A stretch of 64,000 bases of DNA. Origin: UBA5078 sp051252515. GTDB lineage: Bacteria; Pseudomonadota; Gammaproteobacteria; Pseudomonadales; Pseudohongiellaceae. Shown piece after piece: positions 9,153 through 17,773 of this stretch. Under the pieces are notes generated by a model. The model had not been told where the DNA came from, did no database searches, and saw only the letters and a list, made by a program, of their open reading frames with translations. A program made the position numbers and the translations under genes. Within the stretch, counting starts at the first letter, position 1. Every line of letters starts with the position of its first letter. The stretch is taken from NCBI GenBank assembly GCA_051252515.1, contig JBPOFS010000005.1, positions 124,001 to 188,000 on the forward strand, given 5' to 3'.

Positions 9153-9968
9153 TTATAGCGCGTTGATTGCTTCTCTAATTTCACTTATCACGCTAACCGT
9201 ATCACCCAATTCTTCAGGGGTGTAGGAATTACCAGCGCTCAGATGAGAAATGCTGTCAACCAATGCACTCCCTACTATAACACCGTCACTGATCGCCGCC
9301 ATTTTACGTGCCGACTCAGTGTCTTTAATACCAAAACCCACCACGATTGGCAGCGGAGTAATACTGCGTAATTGCTCGATCTTAGTCGCGATCGCGCCAG
9401 TATCACTAATAGCAGCCCCAGTGACACCCTTAAGCGAGACGTAATAGAGATAGCCAGTGCAATGGCTACATATTGAGTCAAGGCGCTCATCAGTCGTCGT
9501 AGGCGCCACGAGGAAGATGGTATCAATGTCTTTTGGCCGCAGGGCTGCGAACAGCTCTTTGTACTCGTAGACAGGAAGGTCAACAATCAACACCCCGTCG
9601 ACTTCGGCTTCTTGGAGTGCTGTGCCAAAGGCTTCATAACCCATGTATTCGATAGGATTTAAGTAACCCATCAACACCACTGGCGTGTCTTGATTGCGCT
9701 GGCGAAACTCTTTCACGATGGCAAAAACATCGGTCAAGGTGGTGCCGGCACGCAAGGCACGCTCAGCCCCTAACTGGATGATGGCGCCGTCTGAGGACGG
9801 ATCGCTAAAGGGCATGCCTAGCTCAATAATATCGGCGCCGCTATCTACCAAGGTGTGCATTAAAGACACCGTGATCGACACGGAAGGATCCCCTGCCACA
9901 ATATAAGGAATAAGGGCCTTCTTTCCCTGGGCCTTCAAAGAGGCGGTTGTCTTGCTGATACGGCTCAT
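9153..9968 (-). CDS. trpA: Tryptophan synthase alpha chain
   Basis: Cleaves indole-3-glycerol phosphate to indole, which is channelled to TrpB. The catalytic residues match E. coli numbering: Glu49 in IIELGMPFSDP and Asp60 in DPSSDGAII. Phosphate-binding glycine loops are seen in GFGIKDTESA and GVIVGSALV. Length of 271 is normal. It lies 25 nt downstream of trpB and is surely co-transcribed with it. Confidence 0.97.
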   Translation of the reverse strand: MSRISKTTASLKAQGKKALIPYIVAGDPSVSITVSLMHTLVDSGADIIELGMPFSDPSSDGAIIQLGAERALRAGTTLTDVFAIVKEFRQRNQDTPVVLMGYLNPIEYMGYEAFGTALQEAEVDGVLIVDLPVYEYKELFAALRPKDIDTIFLVAPTTTDERLDSICSHCTGYLYYVSLKGVTGAAISDTGAIATKIEQLRSITPLPIVVGFGIKDTESARKMAAISDGVIVGSALVDSISHLSAGNSYTPEELGDTVSVISEIREAINAL

Positions 9969-9993
9969 CTTATTGCTCGCTCACTGTAACGTC

Positions 9994-11244
9994 TTAAATT
10001 TCGATGCCATCGATTTCGGCCACGGTATGGATATCTTTGTCGCCACGCCCGGAAAGGTTGACGACAATAAACTGATCCGGCGACATTGTGGCCGCGAGCT
10101 TGCCCGCATAGGCCACCGCATGGCTCGATTCCAAAGCAGGGATAATCCCCTCCATACGCGTCAACTCACGAAACGCGTTGAGCGCTTCTGTGTCAGTGGC
10201 GGCGACATAGTTAACTCGGCCAATATCTTTCAAGTAGGAGTGCTCTGGCCCTACCCCAGGATAATCCAACCCTGCAGAAACCGAATGGGTTTCCATGATC
10301 TGCCCACCGGCATCACTCATCAGATAGGTTCTGTTGCCATGCAATACCCCAGGACGCCCTGCACTTAATGGTGCGGCATGACGACCAGTCTCTACGCCAT
10401 CTCCGCCTGCTTCCACCCCGTACATTGCCACGTCGGTATCTCGTAAAAACTCATGGAACAGACCAATAGCATTTGATCCGCCGCCAACACAGGCTACGAG
10501 CGCATCGGGAAGCCGGCCATACTGCTCTAAAGATTGCGCTCGTGCCTCACGGCCAATAACGGCTTGGAAGTCGCGCACTAGCTTAGGATACGGGTGCGGC
10601 CCTGCTGCCGTGCCAATGATGTAAAAAGTGTTATCGACATTGGTCGCCCAATCTCGAAGCGCTTCATTCATGGCATCTTTCAATGTTTGCGAGCCGGAGG
10701 TCACAGAGATGACATTGGCTCCAAGGAGCTTCATGCGATACACATTGGCCGACTGACGTTTGATGTCCTCGGCGCCCATATAGACATGACACTCAAGACC
10801 TAGGCGTGCTGCGATCGTGGCACTTGCCACGCCGTGTTGCCCAGCACCGGTTTCAGCAATAATGCGTGGCTTGCCCATGTGTTTCGCAAGCAAAGCCTGG
10901 CCAATCGTATTGTTGATCTTATGAGCACCGGTATGATTGAGGTCCTCACGCTTCAATAGGATTTTCGCCCCGCCATAATGCGCCGTTAATCGCTCAGCAA
11001 AATACAGCGGCGACGGACGGCCCACATAATACTTAAGGTCTTTATCAAACTCCGCCCAAAAGGCTGGGTCTTTCGATAACTTTGAATACACTTGATCCAG
11101 CTCTTCGACGGCTGCAACCAATGTTTCACCGACGAATGTTCCGCCATAGCGACCAAAATGACCATGATCATCTGGGATATTGAACTGGTCTGGTGCCTGC
11201 TGCGGATTAGGGCTAGCGGCATTATCTTGCTTCAAATCAGACAC
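9994..11244 (-). CDS. trpB: Tryptophan synthase beta chain
   Basis: PLP enzyme that condenses indole with serine to give tryptophan. The PLP lysine is Lys109 in GAHKINN, and the phosphate-binding loop is CVGGGSNAIG. An N-terminal extension of about 20 residues (rich in Gln, Pro, Ala and Asp) precedes the conserved FGRYGGTFV. The start is GTG with GAGGTG close upstream and lies inside the last codons of trpF (8-nt overlap), so translation of the two is probably coupled. Confidence 0.97.
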   Translation of the reverse strand: MSDLKQDNAASPNPQQAPDQFNIPDDHGHFGRYGGTFVGETLVAAVEELDQVYSKLSKDPAFWAEFDKDLKYYVGRPSPLYFAERLTAHYGGAKILLKREDLNHTGAHKINNTIGQALLAKHMGKPRIIAETGAGQHGVASATIAARLGLECHVYMGAEDIKRQSANVYRMKLLGANVISVTSGSQTLKDAMNEALRDWATNVDNTFYIIGTAAGPHPYPKLVRDFQAVIGREARAQSLEQYGRLPDALVACVGGGSNAIGLFHEFLRDTDVAMYGVEAGGDGVETGRHAAPLSAGRPGVLHGNRTYLMSDAGGQIMETHSVSAGLDYPGVGPEHSYLKDIGRVNYVAATDTEALNAFRELTRMEGIIPALESSHAVAYAGKLAATMSPDQFIVVNLSGRGDKDIHTVAEIDGIEI

Positions 11245-11866
11245 TTCTCACCTCGTTAAAAAACGCATTCATTCTCTCGACACTTTTAATGCCTGGTGCA
11301 CTCTCAACCCCGGTGCTGACATCTACGGCATAGGGGCGTACTTGTTCAATGGCCTCAGCCACATTGGAGGGTTCTAAGCCTCCTGCTAAAACGATTCTTG
11401 CCGCACTGCTTTGGACGCAGCGCTTAGCGATACTCCAATCGAAACGATGCCCCGTTCCGCCTGCAGATTGCTTGTCATAGGCATCGAGAAGAATCGCCGA
11501 ACTCTTTGGATACTTGGCGATCTCTGCCTCTAGGTCTAGGCCTTCACGGACGCGAATGGCTTTCATATAAGGCACTGAAAATGACGTACAAAACTCTTCA
11601 TTCTCTTCACCATGAAACTGTAAGCAATCCAAATGCACGTGTTGCAGCACTTGCTCGACCTCTGCACGGCTTGGATTAACAAACAGGCCTACCGCACTGA
11701 CAAACGCCGGCATAGCACTCTGCATGAGAGCGGCTTGCTCAATCGATACAAAGCGTGAACTCTTTGGGTAAAACACAAACCCAATAGCATCGGCACCAAG
11801 ATCACAGGCTTGAACAGCCTCGTCGACCTTGGTTAAACCGCATATTTTGACTCGAGTTCTCAGCAC
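11237..11866 (-). CDS. trpF: Phosphoribosylanthranilate isomerase
   Basis: Isomerises N-(5-phosphoribosyl)anthranilate to CdRP in tryptophan synthesis. The catalytic Cys is in KICGLT (residue 9), and QFHGEE, LLDAYD and LAGGL are typical of the beta/alpha barrel. The open frame extends much further upstream, but that part lies antiphase within truA and does not resemble TrpF. I place the start at the GTG at 11866, giving 209 residues; a GTG at 11881 is the main alternative. No strong Shine-Dalgarno is visible for either. Confidence 0.93.
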   Translation of the reverse strand: MLRTRVKICGLTKVDEAVQACDLGADAIGFVFYPKSSRFVSIEQAALMQSAMPAFVSAVGLFVNPSRAEVEQVLQHVHLDCLQFHGEENEEFCTSFSVPYMKAIRVREGLDLEAEIAKYPKSSAILLDAYDKQSAGGTGHRFDWSIAKRCVQSSAARIVLAGGLEPSNVAEAIEQVRPYAVDVSTGVESAPGIKSVERMNAFFNEVRSV

Positions 11867-11919
11867 ACTATAACCATCCACACAAAAAGAGGATTCTAAC
11901 AAAGATTCGCAGGCTTTAC

Positions 11920-12741
11920 CTATGCCAATGGCTGCAAAAACACTGGTCCAAGCGCCGATTCGGGAAGCGCGCATTGTGCCGGATACTCTACAGCGACCAG
12001 ATAGAGCCCGTAAGGGCTTGCCGTCATCGCCGCCACTGTTCTGTCTTTTGCGGCGAGCACCTGCGCCGCCCAATCCGGCGATCGCCGACCCGCTCCTATT
12101 TCGAGCAACGTCCCGGCGATGTTGCGCACCATATGTTGCAAAAAAGCGTTCGCTTGAATATCCAGCACAATAAACCGGTGATGCCGGTACACACGCAAAT
12201 GCATCACATTGCGAAAAGGAGTACGAGATTGACACCCTGCCGCTCGGAAAGAACTGAAATCCTGCTCCCCTAATAAGTGCTGCCCTGCTTCATGCATGGC
12301 CTCAATATTCAATGTTGCCCGTGTATGGGTCACACGTCGCGCCATGATGGCAGACTCTACTGGGGAGTCGTAAATCACGTATTGATAGCGTCGTGACAAT
12401 GCCGAAAACCGAGCATGAAACTCATCATTAACGTTACATGCCCAAATGATACGAACGGTAGGAGGTAATAGACTATTAGTGCCGCGAATCCAGGCTTTTT
12501 CTCCGCGATCGATCTCGCAGTCGAAATGCACGACTTGTGCAGTGGCGTGCACGCCAGTGTCCGTGCGCCCTGCGCAGATTAAATCAATGGGATGGTTAGC
12601 GATTTTGGATAAGGCGCGTTCGACCTCGCCCTGAACGGTGCTAAGGTCTTGATCACCCTGTCGTTGCCATCCGTGGAAGGCGGCCCCGTCGTACTCGACA
12701 CAGAGGGCCACACGGATTGCTTTGTTGCTTTCGTTTGTCAA
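11920..12741 (-). CDS. truA: tRNA pseudouridine(38-40) synthase
   Basis: Makes pseudouridine at positions 38-40 of the tRNA anticodon arm. The catalytic Asp61 is in CAGRTDTGVHA, and the family segments RYQYVIY and FLQHMVRNIAG are present. Length of 273 is normal. The start appears to be TTG with TAAGAG about 8 nt upstream; the next candidate, a GTG 10 codons in, would trim only a non-conserved lead. It sits between fimV and trpF, as in Pseudomonas. Confidence 0.96.
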   Translation of the reverse strand: MTNESNKAIRVALCVEYDGAAFHGWQRQGDQDLSTVQGEVERALSKIANHPIDLICAGRTDTGVHATAQVVHFDCEIDRGEKAWIRGTNSLLPPTVRIIWACNVNDEFHARFSALSRRYQYVIYDSPVESAIMARRVTHTRATLNIEAMHEAGQHLLGEQDFSSFRAAGCQSRTPFRNVMHLRVYRHHRFIVLDIQANAFLQHMVRNIAGTLLEIGAGRRSPDWAAQVLAAKDRTVAAMTASPYGLYLVAVEYPAQCALPESALGPVFLQPLA

Positions 12742-12772
12742 ATCAAACTCTTACAGAATTAATGCGAAGAAA

Positions 12773-15700
12773 TTAAAGCTTCTCAAGCAATGCTTTAGCG
12801 TCAGTCACTTGCTCTTCGTTGCCTTCGTTGACCACCTCTTCAAGAATCTCACGAGCTCCGTCGACATCACCCATTTCGAAATAGGCTCTAGCCAGATCTA
12901 GCTTCGTAGCGGCCTCGTCGGCATCAGACAAGAAATCAAGGTCATCCTCTAACTCTTCGTCATCCTCTTCAGCATTGTCTTCCAAGGAATCATCAACAAA
13001 CTGTAAGTCGTCGAAGTCATCAACAGGGGCTTTCACCGCTTCAACGGCTGGCTCTGGCGTCTCAACGCTAGGCTTCTCGTCAATCGAGAGGTCGAAGCTC
13101 GCATCATCAAAAGCGATATTGTCGTCTTCTTCATCGTCATCGAGGAACTCAATTTCGACATCATCTTCAACACTTAGATCAAAGTCTTTCGCTTTCTCGT
13201 CGCTCGCATGCGCGTTTGGCAACTCAGTGGTTTCATCAAGAATTTCGACCTCTGCATCCACATCACTCAGCTCATCGCTAAGATCAAAGTCAAAGTCGAT
13301 CTCATTACCTGAATCTTCAGCACTCTGCGCCTCGACAATTGGCTCGGGCTCTTTCACGGCGTCATTAGGGATTTCAGGCTCTTCAATGACAAAGTCGAAG
13401 TCTATATCGTTCTCATCACTGCTTTGTTGCGCTGCGTCGTCGCTTAACGGTTTGAGCGGCTCCTCTTCATCAGAAAGATCAAACTCTGCCGACAAGTCGG
13501 TTTTGTCTGCCTCTTCTGCATCAAGGTCGAGACTAATATCGTCTTCTTCAAGTGCGTCTTCGGCGAAGTCGTCCGCCAGCTGCGCCTTCTCTTCTACAGA
13601 AAGATCAAAATTGATATCGTCACTAGCGGCATCGTCTTTGATTTCATCGTCAAACTCTATCGCGTTTTCATCGTCCTCATCGGCGTCAACTTGACCCGAC
13701 AGCACTTTGCTATCATCAACCTCAGCACTGGCTTCGAGGTCGAGCGCCACTTCCATATCATCAAGCTCATTCAGCTCGTTGAAGAAGTCATCTTCGCCCT
13801 CTTCCAAAATCTCGCTATCTACTTCGCTATCAAGCTGCGAACGCAATGTCGCTATGCGAGGCTCTAATCCTTTGACATCCATATCGCGGATTTCAGTTTC
13901 TTGTAGCTTAAAGCCAACGGCATCTTGCTTAGCCACAAGTACTTCGAGCATTTTCATGCGTAAATCAGCTCGATCTGGCTGCGCAACAATAGCGTCTCGC
14001 AAGGCCACTTCGGCCTCATCGATTTTCTCGTAGGCAATCAGCGCATCCACTTCTTCGATAATATCTTTGGTTATTTCTAAGTCATCAGTAACAGGTGCAG
14101 TTGTGAGCTCTGGCGTCTCATCGATAGCAGTCTCTGCAACAGGCTCATCCTCAAACAGGACTTCCTCGGTATCATTGATCTCATAGCCATCGTCTTCATC
14201 AATTTGCGCATCAGTGGCTTCATCAGCATCATCGGCAATATTGAATAGCTCATCCATCTCATCGCTGTCGTCATCGATGTCAGCGTGCAAGTTAGAGTCA
14301 TCGGAAACATTCTCAGAATCATCCTCGTCAGAGGCATCTTCTTCTGCCTCTACTGGCATCGCGTCGATATCGGCTAGAGCGGCCTGCTCTGCTGCACGAT
14401 TTCTGCGAAGTAAGACAAATACGAGCATCAAGATTAGAAGCCCTATCAAGGCGACCAAGGCAAAGGTGTTGGCGACGAGCGTGTCTAGGATTCGCTCGAC
14501 CAGACTTTTCTCTGGCGCCATAGTAATCACTGTTGGCTCTTCAACGGGCGTCTCGACTACCGCCTCTTCGGCCTGCGCCAAGGCATCCTGCAGCTGTGCG
14601 AGTTCAAGATCGCGCAAACGAATGATTTCTTGAGCAGAGGCTATCTGTTCTTCTAATAGACCAAGACGCGCCACGAGCTCTTCGTTCACTAAGGCGGCAC
14701 GGTCTGATTCTTCGCGCTGTACGGCTAATGCATCCTCAAGACTCGCAATGCGGGCATCAAGTTCAGCATTTTGACTATCGTTAGCGGCCCGGGCGTTCGC
14801 AGGCTCTGCATTGTCAACACTGACCACGCTTAGCTCGCCACGACTTGGAGCCGTGCCTGTCGCCCCTTGTGGCTGTGCTGTAATGGGCTGTGACGTCAAA
14901 GGCACATTGCGACGATTATCAAACAGTTGATTCTGTCGAGCCACTTCACTCATGGCTTCACGTGCACTCAATGCGCGAATTTGTTCTAGGGTAGGCACAC
15001 GCAGGACTTGGCCTCGGCGAACCATATTGATGTTATCGCCAATGAAGGCTTCACGATTCAGGCTTTGTAGTGCCAGCATAGTCTGCTGCACTGAGACGGT
15101 GCTATCTGGGCGCACTTGCAGCGCGACATCCCAAAGCGTGTCCGAACTATCGATAGTGACTGTCTCGCTAGCATTAGCATTACGAGGCGCAGTGCTCGGC
15201 TCGGGCTCTACTGCGGGTCCAGCTTCGACCTCAGGCTCTGCGACGACTTCTGGCTCTGGGGTCTCTTCCACTGCAACTGGCACTGCTTCGGGCTCGTCCG
15301 CCGGGGCGGCTAAACGCGCAGGCGCTTGCGACACAGAGCTTGAGGATGCAGCTGCAGGTATTTGATTTTGAATGCTTTGTTGAGGGGCTGAATCGGCTTG
15401 AACTGCTTGTTGAATCGCCGTGGCATTGCCATTACTAGCGAAAGCTGGAAGGTCTAATAATACCGTGTATTCGTTGAGCAGACGCCCATTCGGCCAGCGC
15501 GTTTCCAGTACAAAACTCAGGTAAGGCTCGCGCACAACCTCGTCAGTGGTCAGCCGCACATACGACTCATCCCCTTGAGATTGGATATCGAATTCAATGG
15601 TGTTTAGAAAATTTTCGCGATCGATAGAGAAACGAGCGAAATCACGCTCGCTCGCCATTTGAATTTGAATCTGTTCAGGTCGAACATCTCCTAACTTCAA

Positions 15701-15832
15701 AAATGCTATCTGGGCATTGAAAGGCTGGTTTAGCGAAGACTCGATTACGATTTCACCAAGCCCTAATGCCTTAACGTGTGCAGCAGCAAAGAGCACTACC
15801 GAGGTGAATACCACCACGAGTTTTCTAACCAT
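12773..15832 (-). CDS. fimV: FimV-family pilus assembly / polar hub protein
   Basis: Large inner-membrane protein of 1019 residues related to FimV, which organises type IV pili and polar signalling. In order: signal peptide (about 1-23); a conserved N-terminal FimV domain starting LGLGEIVIESSLNQPF; a Pro/Glu/Val-rich linker; a LysM peptidoglycan-binding domain (about 224-280); a coiled coil (about 355-425); a membrane helix (about 450-472); a very acidic cytoplasmic region to about 970; and the C-terminal FimV/TPR-like domain (KLDLARAYFEMGDVDGAREIL). The acidic region repeats short FDLS-type motifs. Serine-rich open frames on the opposite strand here are artefacts of this Asp/Glu bias. Confidence 0.94.
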   Translation of the reverse strand: MVRKLVVVFTSVVLFAAAHVKALGLGEIVIESSLNQPFNAQIAFLKLGDVRPEQIQIQMASERDFARFSIDRENFLNTIEFDIQSQGDESYVRLTTDEVVREPYLSFVLETRWPNGRLLNEYTVLLDLPAFASNGNATAIQQAVQADSAPQQSIQNQIPAAASSSSVSQAPARLAAPADEPEAVPVAVEETPEPEVVAEPEVEAGPAVEPEPSTAPRNANASETVTIDSSDTLWDVALQVRPDSTVSVQQTMLALQSLNREAFIGDNINMVRRGQVLRVPTLEQIRALSAREAMSEVARQNQLFDNRRNVPLTSQPITAQPQGATGTAPSRGELSVVSVDNAEPANARAANDSQNAELDARIASLEDALAVQREESDRAALVNEELVARLGLLEEQIASAQEIIRLRDLELAQLQDALAQAEEAVVETPVEEPTVITMAPEKSLVERILDTLVANTFALVALIGLLILMLVFVLLRRNRAAEQAALADIDAMPVEAEEDASDEDDSENVSDDSNLHADIDDDSDEMDELFNIADDADEATDAQIDEDDGYEINDTEEVLFEDEPVAETAIDETPELTTAPVTDDLEITKDIIEEVDALIAYEKIDEAEVALRDAIVAQPDRADLRMKMLEVLVAKQDAVGFKLQETEIRDMDVKGLEPRIATLRSQLDSEVDSEILEEGEDDFFNELNELDDMEVALDLEASAEVDDSKVLSGQVDADEDDENAIEFDDEIKDDAASDDINFDLSVEEKAQLADDFAEDALEEDDISLDLDAEEADKTDLSAEFDLSDEEEPLKPLSDDAAQQSSDENDIDFDFVIEEPEIPNDAVKEPEPIVEAQSAEDSGNEIDFDFDLSDELSDVDAEVEILDETTELPNAHASDEKAKDFDLSVEDDVEIEFLDDDEEDDNIAFDDASFDLSIDEKPSVETPEPAVEAVKAPVDDFDDLQFVDDSLEDNAEEDDEELEDDLDFLSDADEAATKLDLARAYFEMGDVDGAREILEEVVNEGNEEQVTDAKALLEKL

Positions 15833-15903
15833 AACCCATTCCTTCTTAATGGTTTAAACCGCTGTCATGCACTAGCACGGAAAACGCTTGAGCCCTGCGT
15901 ACC

Positions 15904-15933
15904 GGAGTTTGCCGACTAGTGCAGACAAACTCC
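15904..15933. other. Inverted repeat between asd and fimV
   Basis: GGAGTTTG and CAAACTCC form perfect 8-nt arms around a 14-nt loop, in the 137-nt gap between asd and fimV. A second pair of arms nearby (GCACTAG near 15867 and CTAGTGC inside the loop) could form an alternative fold. There is no T-run after the stem on the minus strand, so it is not a typical terminator. It may be a weak terminator for asd or part of the fimV leader. Confidence 0.4.
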
Positions 15934-15969
15934 TACGAAAGACTATTCAATTACGTGCGCAAGTATTCA

Positions 15970-16989
15970 TTATAAATAGTCTTTTATCAACACTTCGGCT
16001 ATCTGCACTGAGTTCAATGCAGCACCTTTTCGCACATTATCAGACACAATCCACAGATTGAGACCATTGTCGCGCGAAATATCCTCGCGAATACGGCCAA
16101 CAAGGACTGCATCCTTACCTGCAGAATCACCCACTGCTGTTGGATAGCCACCATCTTTACGCTCATCCATTACTTCGACACCAGGGGCATTGGCCAGCAA
16201 TGCGCGCGCTTCGTCGGCAGTAATCGGATCACGTGTTTCAATGCTCACTGCTTCTGAATGGGAGAAAAACACCGGAACACGAACACACGTGGCATTGACG
16301 TTAATACTGTCATCGCCAAGGATCTTCTTAGTTTCCCAAACCATTTTCATTTCTTCTTTGGTATAGCCGTTGTCCATGAATACGTCAATCTGAGGCAATA
16401 CATTGAAGGCGATCTGCTTGGGATACACATTGCAGCTAACAGTGCGTCCGTTGAGTAGATCAGCCGTTTGCTTGGCGAGCTCCTCAATAGCTTGCTTTCC
16501 AGTGCCAGACACAGCCTGATAAGTGGACACATTGATGCGTTCAATACCCACTTTGTCGTGAATAGGCTTCAAGGCCACTAACATCTGAATTGTGGAGCAA
16601 TTCGGGTTAGCAATGATGTTACGCGGCTTATAGTCGCCAATTTTCTCTGGATTAACCTCAGGGATCACCAAAGGAATATCGTCCTCATAGCGGAAATGCG
16701 AGGTGTTATCGATAACGATACACCCTGCCGCTCCAGCCTTCTCGGCATATTCCGCCGAAATACTGCCGCCAGCTGAAAACAAACCAATTTGTACTTGGGA
16801 AAAGTCAAAATCGGCTAGATTCTGCACTTTCACAGGCTTGCCGCGAAACATGATCGTAGTGCCAGCTGAGCGCTCACTTGCTAGTGGAAAAAGCTTATCC
16901 ACAGGGAAATTGCGCTCTGCAAGGATGCTAATCAGTGCTTCACCGACCGCTCCAGTTGCTCCAACTACTGCCACATTATAAGTTTTCAT
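15970..16989 (-). CDS. asd: Aspartate-semialdehyde dehydrogenase
   Basis: Reduces aspartyl phosphate to aspartate semialdehyde, the branch point to lysine (and diaminopimelate), threonine and methionine. The NADP-binding loop GATGAVG is at 10-16 and the catalytic Cys131 is in NPNCSTIQ. Length of 339 is normal. The open frame allows 13 more codons, but the ATG at 16989 is preceded by AGGA at 8 nt and begins MKTYNVAVVGATG as expected. In Pseudomonas, leuB lies just upstream; here the 87-nt gap leads directly to leuD. Confidence 0.96.
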   Translation of the reverse strand: MKTYNVAVVGATGAVGEALISILAERNFPVDKLFPLASERSAGTTIMFRGKPVKVQNLADFDFSQVQIGLFSAGGSISAEYAEKAGAAGCIVIDNTSHFRYEDDIPLVIPEVNPEKIGDYKPRNIIANPNCSTIQMLVALKPIHDKVGIERINVSTYQAVSGTGKQAIEELAKQTADLLNGRTVSCNVYPKQIAFNVLPQIDVFMDNGYTKEEMKMVWETKKILGDDSINVNATCVRVPVFFSHSEAVSIETRDPITADEARALLANAPGVEVMDERKDGGYPTAVGDSAGKDAVLVGRIREDISRDNGLNLWIVSDNVRKGAALNSVQIAEVLIKDYL

Positions 16990-17076
16990 TTCAATCATCC
17001 TGTCTGCCTTGGGGGCAGTCTCATTCATGAATCTAAATTTCGACCATGTCGCTTATTTGCGACTATGTACCGTTAA

Positions 17077-17724
17077 TCAACCTTGTACGCCAAAATACCA
17101 AGGTGACGCTGATCTCCAGCGCTGCTCAAAGTTCTTAATCTGCTCGGCGTCCTGCAAGGTCAGACCAATATCATCCAAACCGTTGAGCAAGCAATGCTTG
17201 CGGAACTCATCGACCTCAAAGGCAATACTCTCACCAGAGGGCAATTCGATCTTTTGCTCCTCAAGGTCTACAGTGAGTGAAAAACCCTCTTCAGCCTCAA
17301 CAGCGGCGAACAATGACTCAACTGTTTTTTCATCTAAAACAATGGGTAATATTCCATTCTTAAAGCAGTTGTTGAAGAATATATCTGCATAGCTTGGCGC
17401 AATAATGACTCGGAATCCGAAATCATCTAATGCCCAAGGTGCGTGCTCACGACTAGAACCACAGCCGAAATTTTCACGGGCTAGCAGAACTGATGCTCCA
17501 GCGTAGCGCGCTTGGTTCATCACGAAATCTGGATTCAACGGGCGTCCGCTATTGTCACGGCCTGGCTCGCCTTTATCCAAATAACGGTGCTCGTCAAACA
17601 AATTGACACCGAAACCACTACGCTTAATGGATTTCAGGAATTGCTTTGGAATAATAAAGTCGGTATCAACGTTGGCGCGATCCAATGGCATTACTAAACC
17701 AGATTGTTTCGTATACTTTCTCAT
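17077..17724 (-). CDS. leuD: 3-isopropylmalate dehydratase small subunit
   Basis: Small (swivel-domain) subunit of isopropylmalate isomerase in leucine synthesis. Typical segments are PLDRANVDTDFIIPKQFL near the N-terminus and LARENFGCGSSREHAPWAL, the substrate-recognition loop, near 80-98. Length of 215 fits the proteobacterial LeuD. It follows leuC by 49 nt and forms an operon with it. Confidence 0.97.
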   Translation of the reverse strand: MRKYTKQSGLVMPLDRANVDTDFIIPKQFLKSIKRSGFGVNLFDEHRYLDKGEPGRDNSGRPLNPDFVMNQARYAGASVLLARENFGCGSSREHAPWALDDFGFRVIIAPSYADIFFNNCFKNGILPIVLDEKTVESLFAAVEAEEGFSLTVDLEEQKIELPSGESIAFEVDEFRKHCLLNGLDDIGLTLQDAEQIKNFEQRWRSASPWYFGVQG

Positions 17725-17773
17725 AATAGACGCTCTTTAATCTTAATATTCAATGGGTTAGTGCAATAGCTCA

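Noticed and set aside
11870..12235. The N-terminal 120 codons of the long frame containing trpF
   Set aside because: This part lies inside truA in another frame and has no TrpF features; trpF starts near 11866.
12975..14633. Long serine-rich open frames on the plus strand opposite fimV
   Set aside because: They are antiparallel readings of the Asp/Glu-rich FimV repeats (GAX codons read as serine-type codons in reverse); no ribosome-binding sites or family features.
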